Source: Pseudomonas sp. SDI
Lineage (GTDB): Bacteria > Pseudomonadota > Gammaproteobacteria > Pseudomonadales > Pseudomonadaceae
Direction: 5' to 3'
Length of the DNA stretch: 64,000 bases
Assembly (NCBI RefSeq): GCF_003105155.1
Contig: NZ_QETK01000010.1
Span: forward strand, 62,001 to 126,000
Made by a program: the position numbers and the translations under genes. Positions 10,613-19,049 of this stretch are shown here, in pieces. The first letter of the stretch is position 1; every line of letters begins with the position of its first letter. The notes under the pieces were generated by a model. That model was not told the origin of the DNA and made no database searches. It worked only from the letters and a program-made list of their open reading frames with translations.

Positions 10613-10859
10613 AAAAGATCGTTCGGCGGCCCCCCTCAGCAACCAGCTGTTCCTCAGCTCGCAACTGAACCAGGCGCCAAGGATGTCAGCCTGTCGCTGG
10701 GGCGCAGTCAGTTGGCCTTTGCCGATGCCGCGAGCCTCCGCACCCGGCGCGGTGTGACGGTGTTCGACGCATCGCCGGCAAGGCCGACGATAGGGCCCTT
10801 GCAGACACACCGCAGCCCATACGGTATCGTCGCCACCTCATCCGCCCCGAGGTCGCCGC

Positions 10860-11414
10860 ATGGCGCGTTACTACGTTTCCATCACCCTGTTGGTCTACCT
10901 GCTGGCCCTGTGTTTCGTTGGGGTCCGGCTGGAGGGCGATGGCAGCATGCTGGCCTTGCAGATCTTGCTGCTGGGCCCATGGGGCATCGTCATGGGGCTG
11001 TTTGGCTGGTTCGCCAACCCCTTGCTCGGCCTGGCCGTGCTGTTGCGTCGGCGGCTGCGCTGGTTATCCCTGGCACTCGGCGGCTGGGCGCTGTACCTGG
11101 CCCTGGCCTGCCTGAACATCGATACCCTGCCGGACAACCACAGCTACAACTTCCTTGCCGTAACCCGCTTCGACGTCGGCTACTACCTGTGGGCGCTGGC
11201 CATCGCCATTTTCTGCGCCGGCCAGGCCTGGTGGTGCGGCCGTGGGCGCAGCGTCGAGATACCGCGCTGGCAATGGCCCGATGCAGGGCTGGGGCTGTTG
11301 CTGGTGGCCGTGGTGGTGATTGCCAGCCAGCAGGAAAGCCTGCACTTCAAGGTCGAGCGGGTTTTTGAAATGCCGCCGCCGATCGAGGCCCCGCGCCACG
11401 ACGAGGCGATCTAG
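10860..11414 (+). CDS. Predicted inner-membrane protein of unknown function
   Basis: 184 residues with about five hydrophobic helices and a short hydrophilic C-terminal tail ending PRHDEAI. I do not recognise the family. The stop codon overlaps the stop of the convergent minus-strand YdcZ-type gene by two bases. The 250 bases before it contain no intact gene. Confidence 0.6.
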   Translation: MARYYVSITLLVYLLALCFVGVRLEGDGSMLALQILLLGPWGIVMGLFGWFANPLLGLAVLLRRRLRWLSLALGGWALYLALACLNIDTLPDNHSYNFLAVTRFDVGYYLWALAIAIFCAGQAWWCGRGRSVEIPRWQWPDAGLGLLLVAVVVIASQQESLHFKVERVFEMPPPIEAPRHDEAI

Positions 11415-11890
11415 CGTTGGCTGCGGGTGCCCCATTGCACCACCAGCATGCCGACCACGATCAGTACCACCCCGCTCACCCGCAAGCCGTTGACCGGGCG
11501 TACCGGCAAGCCCATCAGCCCCCACTGGTCGATCAGCAGCGACGACAGCACCTGCCCGGCAATCACGCAGACGATGAAGCCGGCTGCGCCCAGGCGTGGG
11601 GTGAGGATCAGCGCGGCGGTGATATACGCGACCCCGGCCACCCCACCAAACCATACCCACCACGGCGCCTGTCCGAGGTTCGAGAGTTGTGGCGCCGGCG
11701 CGCGCATCAGCAGCAGGGCCGGCAGCACCATCAGTACGCTGACGCTGAGCGAGACCAGCGTCGCCCATAACGGGTGACCCAGCAGCCGGCCCAGCGCAGC
11801 ATTGCTGCCGGCCTGGAAGGGCACGGCAGCGCCGGCCAGCAGGGCGACGATCAGCGGCAGGACAACGGCGGGGGCGAGGCTCAGGTTCAT
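11411..11890 (-). CDS. YdcZ-type small transporter (DMT superfamily)
   Basis: 159 residues and five hydrophobic helices, with the family features PFQAGSNAALG near the N-terminus and ITPRLGAAGF-like spacing (here LTPRLGAAGF). DUF606/YdcZ proteins belong to the drug/metabolite transporter superfamily; the substrate is unknown. Start chosen at 11890, where the hydrophobic N-terminus begins after GGAGT. It is divergent from the LysR gene, which probably controls it. Confidence 0.8.
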   Translation of the reverse strand: MNLSLAPAVVLPLIVALLAGAAVPFQAGSNAALGRLLGHPLWATLVSLSVSVLMVLPALLLMRAPAPQLSNLGQAPWWVWFGGVAGVAYITAALILTPRLGAAGFIVCVIAGQVLSSLLIDQWGLMGLPVRPVNGLRVSGVVLIVVGMLVVQWGTRSQR

Positions 11891-11983
11891 GACAACTCCT
11901 TGCAGTGAATGACGCACCGGTGCAGTCTTGGCTATTCGCTGGGATGATGGAAATTCAAACTCTGCACATGGGCTATTCGTCTG

Positions 11984-12910
11984 ATGGATGATCTGCGCCG
12001 TATCGATCTCAACCTGCTGCTGACCTTGCACGCCTTGCTGGCCGAGCAGCACGTGTCGCGCGCGGCGGTGCGCCTGCACCGCAGCCAGCCGGCCGTGAGC
12101 CATGCGCTGGCGCAGTTGCGCGAGCTGTTCGGCGACCCGTTGCTGGTGCGTCGGGGCGGGCGCCTGCAGCCGACCAGCCGGGCGCTGGAATTGGTGCAGC
12201 CGCTGCAGGAGGCATTGCAGCAACTGGATGCCCTGCTCAGCAGCCCCGGCTTCGATCCGGTGCGGGCGCAGCGCAGTTTTCGTCTGGCCATGTCCGACTA
12301 TGGCGCGCGTGTTGTGCTGCCGGGCTTGCTGCGCGGTTTGCGCGAGGAGGCGCCGGGGGTGGATCTGGTGGTGACCCAGGGCAGCCGCGAGGCGATGCTC
12401 AGCCAGCTGTTCGACGGTGAGATCGACCTGGCCCTGGGGGTGTTTCCCAGCCTGGCCGGGCCGTTGCGCGCCGATGCGTTGTTCGAGGAGCGCTTCGCCT
12501 GCCTGGCCGACCGCGACAGCCTGCCGCCCAGCGGTGTCCTGAACCTGGCGCAGTGGCTGGCGCGACCGCATGTGCTGGTGGCCGTGCGTCCGGGGGCCGA
12601 CAACGAGATCGACCTCGCCTTGAGCGCGCTGGGGCAGGTGCGGCGGGTCGCCTTGGCGCTGCCACACTGGACCGCAGCGACCGAGGTGATTGCGGGCACC
12701 GATCTGGTATTGACGGTGGCCCGGCGCAGTTTGCCGGGGCTGGCGCAGTTGCCGCAGCTACGCTGCTTCGAGCCGCCCCTGGCGATCCGGCCTTTCGAGT
12801 TTCAGCAGGCCTGGCACGAGCGCCGCGAGGGCGATGCGGCGCATCGCTGGTTGCGTGGGCGGGTGATGCAGGCGTGCCGTCATGAACAATCAATAGAGGG
12901 AGAGTGCTGA
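11984..12910 (+). CDS. LysR-type transcriptional regulator
   Basis: 308 residues. The N-terminal winged helix (about residues 5-64) includes the recognition segment SRAAVRLHRSQPAVSHALAQ and FGDPLLVR. The rest is a substrate-binding-like effector domain. It is divergently arranged with the YdcZ-type transporter gene 93 bases away, the classic arrangement for a LysR regulator and its target. The effector is unknown. Confidence 0.88.
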   Translation: MDDLRRIDLNLLLTLHALLAEQHVSRAAVRLHRSQPAVSHALAQLRELFGDPLLVRRGGRLQPTSRALELVQPLQEALQQLDALLSSPGFDPVRAQRSFRLAMSDYGARVVLPGLLRGLREEAPGVDLVVTQGSREAMLSQLFDGEIDLALGVFPSLAGPLRADALFEERFACLADRDSLPPSGVLNLAQWLARPHVLVAVRPGADNEIDLALSALGQVRRVALALPHWTAATEVIAGTDLVLTVARRSLPGLAQLPQLRCFEPPLAIRPFEFQQAWHERREGDAAHRWLRGRVMQACRHEQSIEGEC

Positions 12911-13281
12911 TGAAGGTTGCAATGAGTGGCTTGCTGTTGCTGTTGGGTTCGACGCTGGTGCACGCCGAATCGGCGGCGTTCGGTAGTTGCATGAAAGCGG
13001 CGCAGACCACGGCGAGCATGAGCGAATGTTCGCAGGCCGAGCTCAAGCGCGAGGACGCGCGCTTGAACCAGGCCTACAAGCAGGCCATGGCCAGCCTGGA
13101 GCCGGCGCAGCAGGGCAAGCTGCGCGATGCACAGCGGCTGTGGCTGAAATACCGCGATGCCAACTGCGCGCTGTATTACACGCTGACCGGTGGGACCCTG
13201 GACATCCTCAATGGCGGTGCCTGCACCCTGGACATGACCAAGGCGCGGGCCGACGAACTGGCAGGCTTGCCGGAGCACTGA
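12910..13281 (+). CDS. LprI-like secreted protein (DUF1311)
   Basis: About 123 residues. A signal peptide ends at VHAES, followed by the lysozyme-inhibitor LprI-type core: conserved cysteines (GSCMKAA, SECSQAE, ANCALY, ACTLDM), LNQAYK and LRDAQRLWLKYRD. Homologues are periplasmic; some inhibit lysozyme. ATG 12910 overlaps the lysR stop (TGATG), suggesting coupling. An in-frame GTG at 12904 is less likely. Confidence 0.8.
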   Translation: MKVAMSGLLLLLGSTLVHAESAAFGSCMKAAQTTASMSECSQAELKREDARLNQAYKQAMASLEPAQQGKLRDAQRLWLKYRDANCALYYTLTGGTLDILNGGACTLDMTKARADELAGLPEH

Positions 13282-13446
13282 GCCGGCGATGCGCCGCCGC
13301 GGATCGGGAACACGCCTACCAAGCCTGTCGATATTCTCCGGCATTACTGACGATCAGGCTTGCCCATCGTATCCAGCCAGCCTTCCGGGGGGGCTGGTTT
13401 ACCGACCAGGCTGCAAGCGGTTACCCGTCATCTGCCGCTTGCCAGT

Positions 13447-13466
13447 CTGTATCTCAAAGGATACAG
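13447..13466. promoter_or_regulatory. Inverted repeat, candidate autoregulatory operator
   Basis: Perfect inverted repeat CTGTATC-N6-GATACAG immediately before the toxin remnant and 173 bases before the antitoxin. Toxin-antitoxin modules with HTH antitoxins are usually autoregulated from such palindromes. Confidence 0.5.
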
Positions 13467-13636
13467 TGAGCGCGTCCTATGACTTGCACCACCGAGCCAA
13501 CGCCCAGCTTCAGGCGCTGGCTTGGGTCGATGCTAGCGGGGTTGTCGGGGTTGTCATCATCTTGTTGGCAGGCGCTGACACGTCGTCCCAGGCGGTCGAT
13601 AGTCGACAGGCCAGGCAGTTGGCCAAAGAGGTTTGA
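13466..13636 (+). pseudogene. Truncated RelE/ParE-like toxin (HI1419-type) remnant
   Basis: A frame beginning with GTG 13466 ends in VVIILLAGADTSSQAVDS and RQARQLAKEV. This matches the C-terminal strand and helix of HI1419-type addiction toxins, in which VVLLLAGGDKSTQ is typical. The N-terminal two thirds of such toxins (about 100 residues) is missing, and nothing upstream restores it. The stop lies two bases before the intact antitoxin. The most likely history is an internal deletion that removed the toxic part. Confidence 0.6.
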
Positions 13637-13638
13637 AC

Positions 13639-13944
13639 ATGAGCGAAGTACTTATCCCCTTCGACATGGCCGCACTGCTCGATAGCGACGCGGCCATCAG
13701 CGCGTACCTGTCCCAGGTGCTCGAAGACGGTGACACCGAAGAACTCCTGCGTGCCATTGGTCATGTGGCCCGGGCCCGTGGCATGGGCCAGGTGGCCCGC
13801 GACACCGGGCTGGGCCGTGAAAGCCTGTACAAGGCCTTCGCCCCCGGCGCCAAACCGCGTTTCGATACCGTGCTCAAAGTGCTTCGCGCGCTCGGCATCG
13901 GCTTGCGTGCGCAGCCTCACGCCACTGCCCATGCGCCCGCCTGA
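13639..13944 (+). CDS. HI1420/HigA-type addiction-module antitoxin
   Basis: 101 residues. A helix-turn-helix lies around GMGQVARDTGLGRESLYKAF, followed by DTVLKVLRALGIGL, the signature of the putative addiction-module antidote family that follows RelE-like toxins. It starts three bases after the toxin remnant stop. With the partner gutted, it is either a passive survivor or an antitoxin acting on a toxin elsewhere. Confidence 0.8.
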   Translation: MSEVLIPFDMAALLDSDAAISAYLSQVLEDGDTEELLRAIGHVARARGMGQVARDTGLGRESLYKAFAPGAKPRFDTVLKVLRALGIGLRAQPHATAHAPA

Positions 13945-13956
13945 GCCGGCGCCTTC

Positions 13957-14478
13957 ATGATCGCTCACGTTCTGCTGTTTCTCGGCACCCTGGTTGCCAT
14001 GGAAGGTGTCGGCTACCTGGCGCACAGGTATGTGATGCACGGCTGGGGCTGGTTCCTGCACCGTTCGCACCATGAGCCGCAACTAGGGGTGGTAGAAACC
14101 AACGACGTGTACCTGCTGGTGCTGGCGCTGGTCGCGATCTGCCTGATCGTGCTGGGTAACGCTGGGCATGATCCGTTGCAGTGGGTCGGCGCCGGGGTAG
14201 CGGCATTCGGCATCATCTATGTGTTCGTCCACGACGGCATCGTGCACCGGCACTGGCCGCTGCGCCCCAAGCCGCGCAACCCTTACCTGCGGCGTCTGTA
14301 TCAGGCGCATTTGCTGCATCACGCGGTGAAGGGGCGGCGCAACAGTGTGTCGTTCGGCTTTCTGTATGCGCCGCCGATCTGGGTATTGAAGCGGCAACTG
14401 AAGGCCAGGCGTGCGCCGGTAAAGGCCGCGGTGGAGCACGCTGTGGAAGCTGGCCTGGCGGGTGATGGGGCCGCGTGA
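13957..14478 (+). CDS. crtZ: CrtZ-like carotenoid hydroxylase / fatty-acid hydroxylase superfamily
   Basis: 173 residues, four hydrophobic helices and the histidine clusters of beta-carotene 3-hydroxylases: HRYVMHG, LHRSHHEP, HDGIVHRHWP and HLLHHAVKG. CrtZ uses a di-iron centre and O2 to hydroxylate the beta rings. No other carotenoid genes (crtE, crtB, crtI, crtY) are in the window, so the substrate here is open. It starts 12 bases after the antitoxin stop. Confidence 0.8.
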   Translation: MIAHVLLFLGTLVAMEGVGYLAHRYVMHGWGWFLHRSHHEPQLGVVETNDVYLLVLALVAICLIVLGNAGHDPLQWVGAGVAAFGIIYVFVHDGIVHRHWPLRPKPRNPYLRRLYQAHLLHHAVKGRRNSVSFGFLYAPPIWVLKRQLKARRAPVKAAVEHAVEAGLAGDGAA

Positions 14479-14518
14479 TCGTTAGCCGGTCAATTGTCGG
14501 CATTCCGGCACCCGCAGG

Positions 14519-15025
14519 CTATTTCCGTTGTACACCGGCAAATGTCGACTCGTTGCGTGCCTCCTCCTGTGGTGGCGCCACCGCCCCGACCCTTCCGCGT
14601 CGGGCCGTGTGACATGGCATGCGCTCTTCGCGTGGTGGAATGCCGAAGTGCTCCCGATAACATTTGGAAAAATGCGGCGTCGACACAAACCCGCACACCG
14701 CTGCCAGCTCGACGATCGACATCGACGTCTCTTTAAGCAACTGCCGCGCCCGCGTCAGCCGCAGCTTCAGGTGATAATGCGAGGGCGAACACTGCAGGTA
14801 TTTCTGGAATAGTCGCTCCAGCTGACACCGCGGCACCGCCACCTGCAATACCAGTTCGTCCAGGTCCAGCGGCTCTTCCAGGTTCGCCGCCATCAACGCC
14901 AACAGTGCCTGCAGCGGGGGCAGCATTCTGTCCAGCGGTGCCGTACCGCCGGAGCGGGGCGGGCGCTTACGCACCAGCAGCAGAATGCCCATGGGCTGCG
15001 GCGCAGCGGTGTCATCTTGAGCCAT
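14519..15025 (-). pseudogene. AraC-family regulator fragment (GlxA/ArgR-type C-terminal half)
   Basis: 168 residues containing the two helix-turn-helix motifs of AraC proteins. The second is a strong match (LKETSMSIVELAAVCGFVST then HFSKCYREHFGIPP). Relatives of this type are about 300-330 residues with an N-terminal DJ-1/PfpI-like sensor domain. Here only a short unrelated N-terminus precedes the DNA-binding domain. It is probably a truncated remnant, although a start at 15025 could still express a bare DNA-binding domain. Confidence 0.6.
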
Positions 15026-15361
15026 CGCGGAGTCTCCCTATACCAGGTGCAGGTGCCTAACCGAGGGTGTGGGCCCGTGCCGGTTGACCCTTCGAATCCC
15101 TGGCGATCCCCTCGATCATGCTGCTTGTTCTCATGGTTTGGCGGGTGGCCACCTCACCTTACTCGGGGTCGTACCCGAACAAATTGCTTGAGAACGTCCT
15201 CCCTTCGCTTCAATGCGACAGGTGACCGAGCACGAATTGGCCCTTAAATCGAATCAGTGATTCCGTATTTTGCCGGATTGTCTGGTTTTAGGGCTCGCTC
15301 CAAAATGGCCCCATACCGCGACAACAACGCAAACCCACACACACATACACGTCAAAAGGAA
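15026..15361. other. Intergenic region, no gene seen
   Basis: About 335 bases between two decayed genes. No coding frame with family resemblance was seen. The expected N-terminal domain of the AraC-type fragment is not recognisable here. Confidence 0.4.
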
Positions 15362-15837
15362 ATGACCATGTCCAGGCGCGAACTGCTGAACCCGAGCAAC
15401 GCCGCCCTGGTCCTCATCGACCACCGGCCCCTGAAGAACAACACCGTCAAACAGCTGGGAAGACGCCAAGCTGGTCGAGGCGGTGAAGGCCACCGGGCGC
15501 AAGAAGCTGATTATTGCCGCCCTGTGGACCGAGCTCTGCCTGACCTTCCCGGCGCTGGAAGCGATGGACGAAGGCTTCGAGGTGTACATCGTCACCGACG
15601 CCTCGGGCGGTACCACCCAGCAAGCGCACGACATGGCCGTGCAGCGTATGGTGCAGGTCGGCGCGATTCCGGTCACCTGGCAGCAAGTGCTGCTCGAGTT
15701 CCAGCGCGACTGGGCGCACAAGGACACCTACGAGGCGGTGATGGGCCAGGTGCTGGAACACAGTGGCGTCTATGGCATGGGGAGTGGATTACGCTTGCAC
15801 CATGCTGCACAAGGCGCCGCAACGCACCCTGGCGTGA
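15362..15837 (+). pseudogene. ycaC: YcaC-type isochorismatase-family hydrolase, disrupted
   Basis: The start region (LLNPSNAALVLIDH) and the later segment (AVKATGRKKLIIAALWTELC, then YIVTDASGGTTQQAHD) are clearly YcaC-like but lie in different frames. The stretch between them, normally about 45 residues including the catalytic lysine region, is missing after KNNTV. A second one-base shift near 15780 moves the tail (VDYACTMLHKAPQ) to a third frame. The gene cannot make a working enzyme. Confidence 0.8.
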
Positions 15838-15935
15838 ATGCCTGAACGCTTCAGGCTGTGAACAAGCCGGCCTGGCGCACGTCTGGCGGGCTTTGTGATG
15901 TGCAAACTGCTTTCAGTATGTATGGAGAATGAGCG

Positions 15936-16124
15936 ATGCCAGATGAAGGCAGTCTGCTACAAAGCGCGGTGATATTTCTCTGCGCCGCAGTGTTTGCCGT
16001 GCCACTGGCCAAGCGCCTGAAGCTGGGCGCGGTGCTCGGTTATCTACTCGCCGGTGTGCTGATCGGGCCACAGGTGCGTGTTCGTATGCACGGTTGCCTG
16101 ATGCAATGTCTTGCCCAGGTATGA
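15936..16124 (+). pseudogene. Stub of a Kef-type K+/H+ antiporter
   Basis: The 62-residue frame starts [15 protein letters not shown] and continues [20 protein letters not shown], the N-terminus of glutathione-gated KefB/KefC antiporters (normally about 600 residues). After LIGP the sequence departs from the family and soon stops. Nothing downstream to 16270 resembles the remaining protein, so this is a 5' fragment left by deletion. Confidence 0.75.
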
Positions 16125-16278
16125 CGGCTTCTTCTGTGGGCTGAGCGCACTGCCAAGTACGTGTCGATGGCCCTGGGCATGGCGGCGGCCAAGGTCTCTA
16201 GTGCCAGTCTGGCGAGCCTGGTTTTCTGGGTAACAGGCTTCGAGGCAAACCATGGAGATTCGGCCGATCCTTCACCGC

Positions 16279-17643
16279 TCAGTTTCGCAGCAGGTGTACA
16301 GTCAGGCCGAGCAGCGCGCAGCCCACCAGCACCTGGATCACGCCACGTTTGAAGCGAAACAGGGCGATGGCAGCCGCCAGTGCGATCAGCGCCGATGGCC
16401 AGTCGAAATGATCATTGAAGCCTTGCGGCCAGAGCACGTGATAGCCGAAGAACAGCGCCAGGTTGAGGATCACCCCGACCACCGCTGCCGTGATGGCGGT
16501 CAGCGGTGCAGTGAACTTCACCTCGTTGTGGGTCGATTCCACCAGCGGGCCGCCGGCCAGAATGAACAAAAACGACGGTAGGAAGGTGAACCAGGTGACC
16601 AGGCTGGCCGCAACCGCGCCGGCCAGGAAGGCCTGGTCGGCACCGAATACGTGCTGTACATAGCCGCCGACAAAGCCAACGAAGGCAACCACCATGATCA
16701 ACGGCCCTGGTGTGGTCTCGCCCAAGGCCAGGCCATCAATCATCTGCGTAGGGGTCAGCCAGCCATAGTGGCCGACTGCGCCCTGGTAGACATAGGGCAG
16801 CACCGCATAGGCTCCGCCAAAGGTCATCAGCGCGGCTTTGGTGAAGAACCAGCCCATCTGCGTCAGTGTGCCTTCCCAGCCGAACAGGGCGGTCAGCAAG
16901 CCCATCGGCAATGCCCACAGCGCCACGCCGATCAGCGCCAGCAAGGGCAGGCGCAGCCAGCGCAAGCGCGCATGCTCCGGTGTCGGGGTGTCGTCATCGA
17001 TCAGCGCCGGGCCGAAGGACGGCGTGGCGGCGCTGTGGCCGCCACCGACACTGAATTTCTCTGGAGCGAATCGTCCACCGAAGTAACCGATCACCGCTGC
17101 GCCCAGCACGATCAGCGGGAATGGCAGGTTGAGAGCGAAGATGGCCACGAAGGAGGCAGCGGCAATTGCCCACAGCCAGTTGTTTTTCAGCGCACGTGAG
17201 CCGATGCGGTGCGCGGCCTGGACCACAATGGCGGTCACGGCGGGCTTGATTCCGTAGAACAGTCCGGCCACCACCGGCACCTCGCCGAAGGCGATATACA
17301 ACCAGGACAAGCCGATCAGGATGAACAGCGACGGCAGCACGAACAGCACACCAGCAACCACCCCACCCCACGTGCGATGTAGCAGCCAGCCAATGTAGGT
17401 GGCCAACTGCTGGGCCTCTGGGCCGGGCAGCAGCATGCAGTAGTTGAGCGCATGCAGAAAGCGTCGCTCAGAGATCCAGCGCCGCCGCTCCACCAACTCC
17501 TGGTGCATGATCGAAATTTGCCCGGCCGGGCCGCCGAAACTGATAAAGCCCAATTTGAGCCAGAAGGCGAAGGCCTGCCAGAAGCTGATCGGCTGTGGCG
17601 CTTTCGCCGGTGTTTCCGCATTCGGTTCGGCGGTTTGCGTCAC
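16279..17643 (-). CDS. chrA: Chromate transporter ChrA
   Basis: 454 residues made of two homologous halves, each a chromate-transport domain with about six helices. Characteristic motifs are FGGPAGQISIMH and LPGPEAQQLATYIG in the first half, and FGGAYAVLPYV with GETTPGPLIMV in the second. ChrA exports chromate, driven by the proton motive force. The start is a GTG at 17643 preceded by AAAGGAG. No chrB-like regulator is adjacent. Confidence 0.92.
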   Translation of the reverse strand: MTQTAEPNAETPAKAPQPISFWQAFAFWLKLGFISFGGPAGQISIMHQELVERRRWISERRFLHALNYCMLLPGPEAQQLATYIGWLLHRTWGGVVAGVLFVLPSLFILIGLSWLYIAFGEVPVVAGLFYGIKPAVTAIVVQAAHRIGSRALKNNWLWAIAAASFVAIFALNLPFPLIVLGAAVIGYFGGRFAPEKFSVGGGHSAATPSFGPALIDDDTPTPEHARLRWLRLPLLALIGVALWALPMGLLTALFGWEGTLTQMGWFFTKAALMTFGGAYAVLPYVYQGAVGHYGWLTPTQMIDGLALGETTPGPLIMVVAFVGFVGGYVQHVFGADQAFLAGAVAASLVTWFTFLPSFLFILAGGPLVESTHNEVKFTAPLTAITAAVVGVILNLALFFGYHVLWPQGFNDHFDWPSALIALAAAIALFRFKRGVIQVLVGCALLGLTVHLLRN

Positions 17644-18048
17644 GTCGTTGGTACTCCTTTGTCGAAGCTGTACAGCAAGCCGTCGAAAATGACGGAAGCG
17701 GCGGTCGGTCGTTGATCGTCCTGGCTCAGGTGGGGGCGCAGGCCGGCGATGGCGTGAGACTCATCCGGGGAAAGGGCCCGGGTGCGGGCCGGCTCCCGTG
17801 CTTGCACGGCTTCATTCTGTAGCGATTCATTCAGTTGTGAATAAGTGTCTACATATTGGTCGTCGGGTAAGGCGATCGCAAGCGTTTACGCGGCACGGGC
17901 GTTTTTGGGGGGAAGTACTTCGCTGAAGGTAGAACACAGGCGCCCGTTCGTTGCATGCAAACCCATTCGGTTCTTATGGGAATAGTCAAGCGTCTTGTTA
18001 ATTCAAGCGCTAATGGGTATTTATTGAAGACAAGCAAAGGCGAGGAGT
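17644..18048. other. Intergenic region before the AT-rich patch
   Basis: About 400 bases. The first half is GC-rich and presumably holds the chrA promoter. Base composition falls sharply from about 17.8 kb onward, marking the edge of a horizontally acquired patch. No gene was seen. Confidence 0.4.
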
Positions 18049-18150
18049 ATGAAACAAAATCAAAAGGCTTGGGTAATCAGTTCTCGACTTTCAAAACAGC
18101 GCTGGGCGTTGATGAATGATGTGTTTTCCATCGCATACGGAAAACTGTAA
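18049..18150 (+). CDS. Possible 33-residue small protein
   Basis: ATG preceded by GAGGAGT at ideal spacing, giving MKQNQKAWVI and a basic middle (SRLSKQRW), stop TAA at 18148. No family recognised. The good ribosome binding site is the only support. It may be the 5' end of a gene broken by frameshift, because the next 190 bases contain protein-like sequence in another frame (tail GYPAGPAPVAKLKAFEG). Confidence 0.3.
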   Translation: MKQNQKAWVISSRLSKQRWALMNDVFSIAYGKL

Positions 18151-18432
18151 TCACTACATTAGCGCGTGCAGACGTGAAGAGCCTTGTTGTTTTTCCTTGA
18201 TAGGCCATAAAGCAGATGGCTTTTTGCGGATGACTTTTGATGGGTATCCCGCAGGGCCGGCCCCAGTGGCAAAGTTGAAAGCATTTGAAGGGCTTACGTA
18301 TAATTTACAGTTTGAATGCCGTGCTCTCTGGAGGTTGGAGTGATGAGGTTTAACTGTTGCTGGTGTTGTGATAGCATTTTGCCTTGGTGGCAGGACTTGG
18401 CTCCCGCGATTTAACTGAATGGATAAGTAAAA

Positions 18433-18978
18433 ATGGATAAAATTAAAAGCGTTGTGCTTGCATCGTTGATTGCCGCTTTTTCGTTCGCAGCATCAGCAGA
18501 AACCTTTGAGCACGTCGAGCTTGATAAGGACAGAAGAAGTGTTGAGTATTCTGGTCCTATCAATAAGACAATCAATGCTATTAAGGAACGTAAATGGCTA
18601 GGTCAAACCAAGGACATGAATGGTGGAGTCGTATTCACCCCTTATGTGAACCCCCAGTTTGGTAAGAATAATACTGAATCCGGTGGTGCTATTATGGTAA
18701 CTGCTACATTCTATCTCTATGACAAACCTGTAAAAGAAGCTTTGATGGTTGCACGTCAAAGTCAAATTCCCGGTTTTGTTGAATTTTATGGTTATGATTC
18801 AAGAGAGCTTCAGTTGCACATAAGAATGATTGATGATGATACGTTTCAAGCTTTCTCAAGTGATAAGCAGTATCGGTCTCCTGAGGAGTTGAATACTTAC
18901 AGGAAGGTTGAAGGTTTCAGTGAAAACCCATATAAAAGTCAATTGAAGTCGGCTAGTGATAGCGGGATGGTGTTCTAA
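18433..18978 (+). CDS. Secreted protein of unknown function, tandem copy 1
   Basis: 181 residues with a signal peptide ending AASAE. The mature protein contains LDKDRRSVEYSG, AIKERKWLGQTK and FYGYDSREL. I do not recognise the family. Codon use and base composition are AT-rich, unlike the flanking core genes, which indicates transfer. The next gene is a near-identical copy of the same length. A weak hairpin with a T run follows the stop. Confidence 0.75.
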   Translation: MDKIKSVVLASLIAAFSFAASAETFEHVELDKDRRSVEYSGPINKTINAIKERKWLGQTKDMNGGVVFTPYVNPQFGKNNTESGGAIMVTATFYLYDKPVKEALMVARQSQIPGFVEFYGYDSRELQLHIRMIDDDTFQAFSSDKQYRSPEELNTYRKVEGFSENPYKSQLKSASDSGMVF

Positions 18979-19049
18979 GACTTTTAAAATTCAAAAGGGC
19001 TGTTTAGGTGGTCTTTTTGTTTTGTTGTGGGTTGAGTTGTGGGGGAGCA

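Noticed and set aside
10613-10859. Possible gene remnant before the membrane protein
   Set aside because: Short stretches look coding (LSLGRSQLAFADAASL) but in shifting frames, and I recognise no family. Too weak to list as a pseudogene.
17750-17815. Second REP element after chrA
   Set aside because: The segment has GC-rich inverted pieces but does not match the REP consensus seen at 9399-9474.
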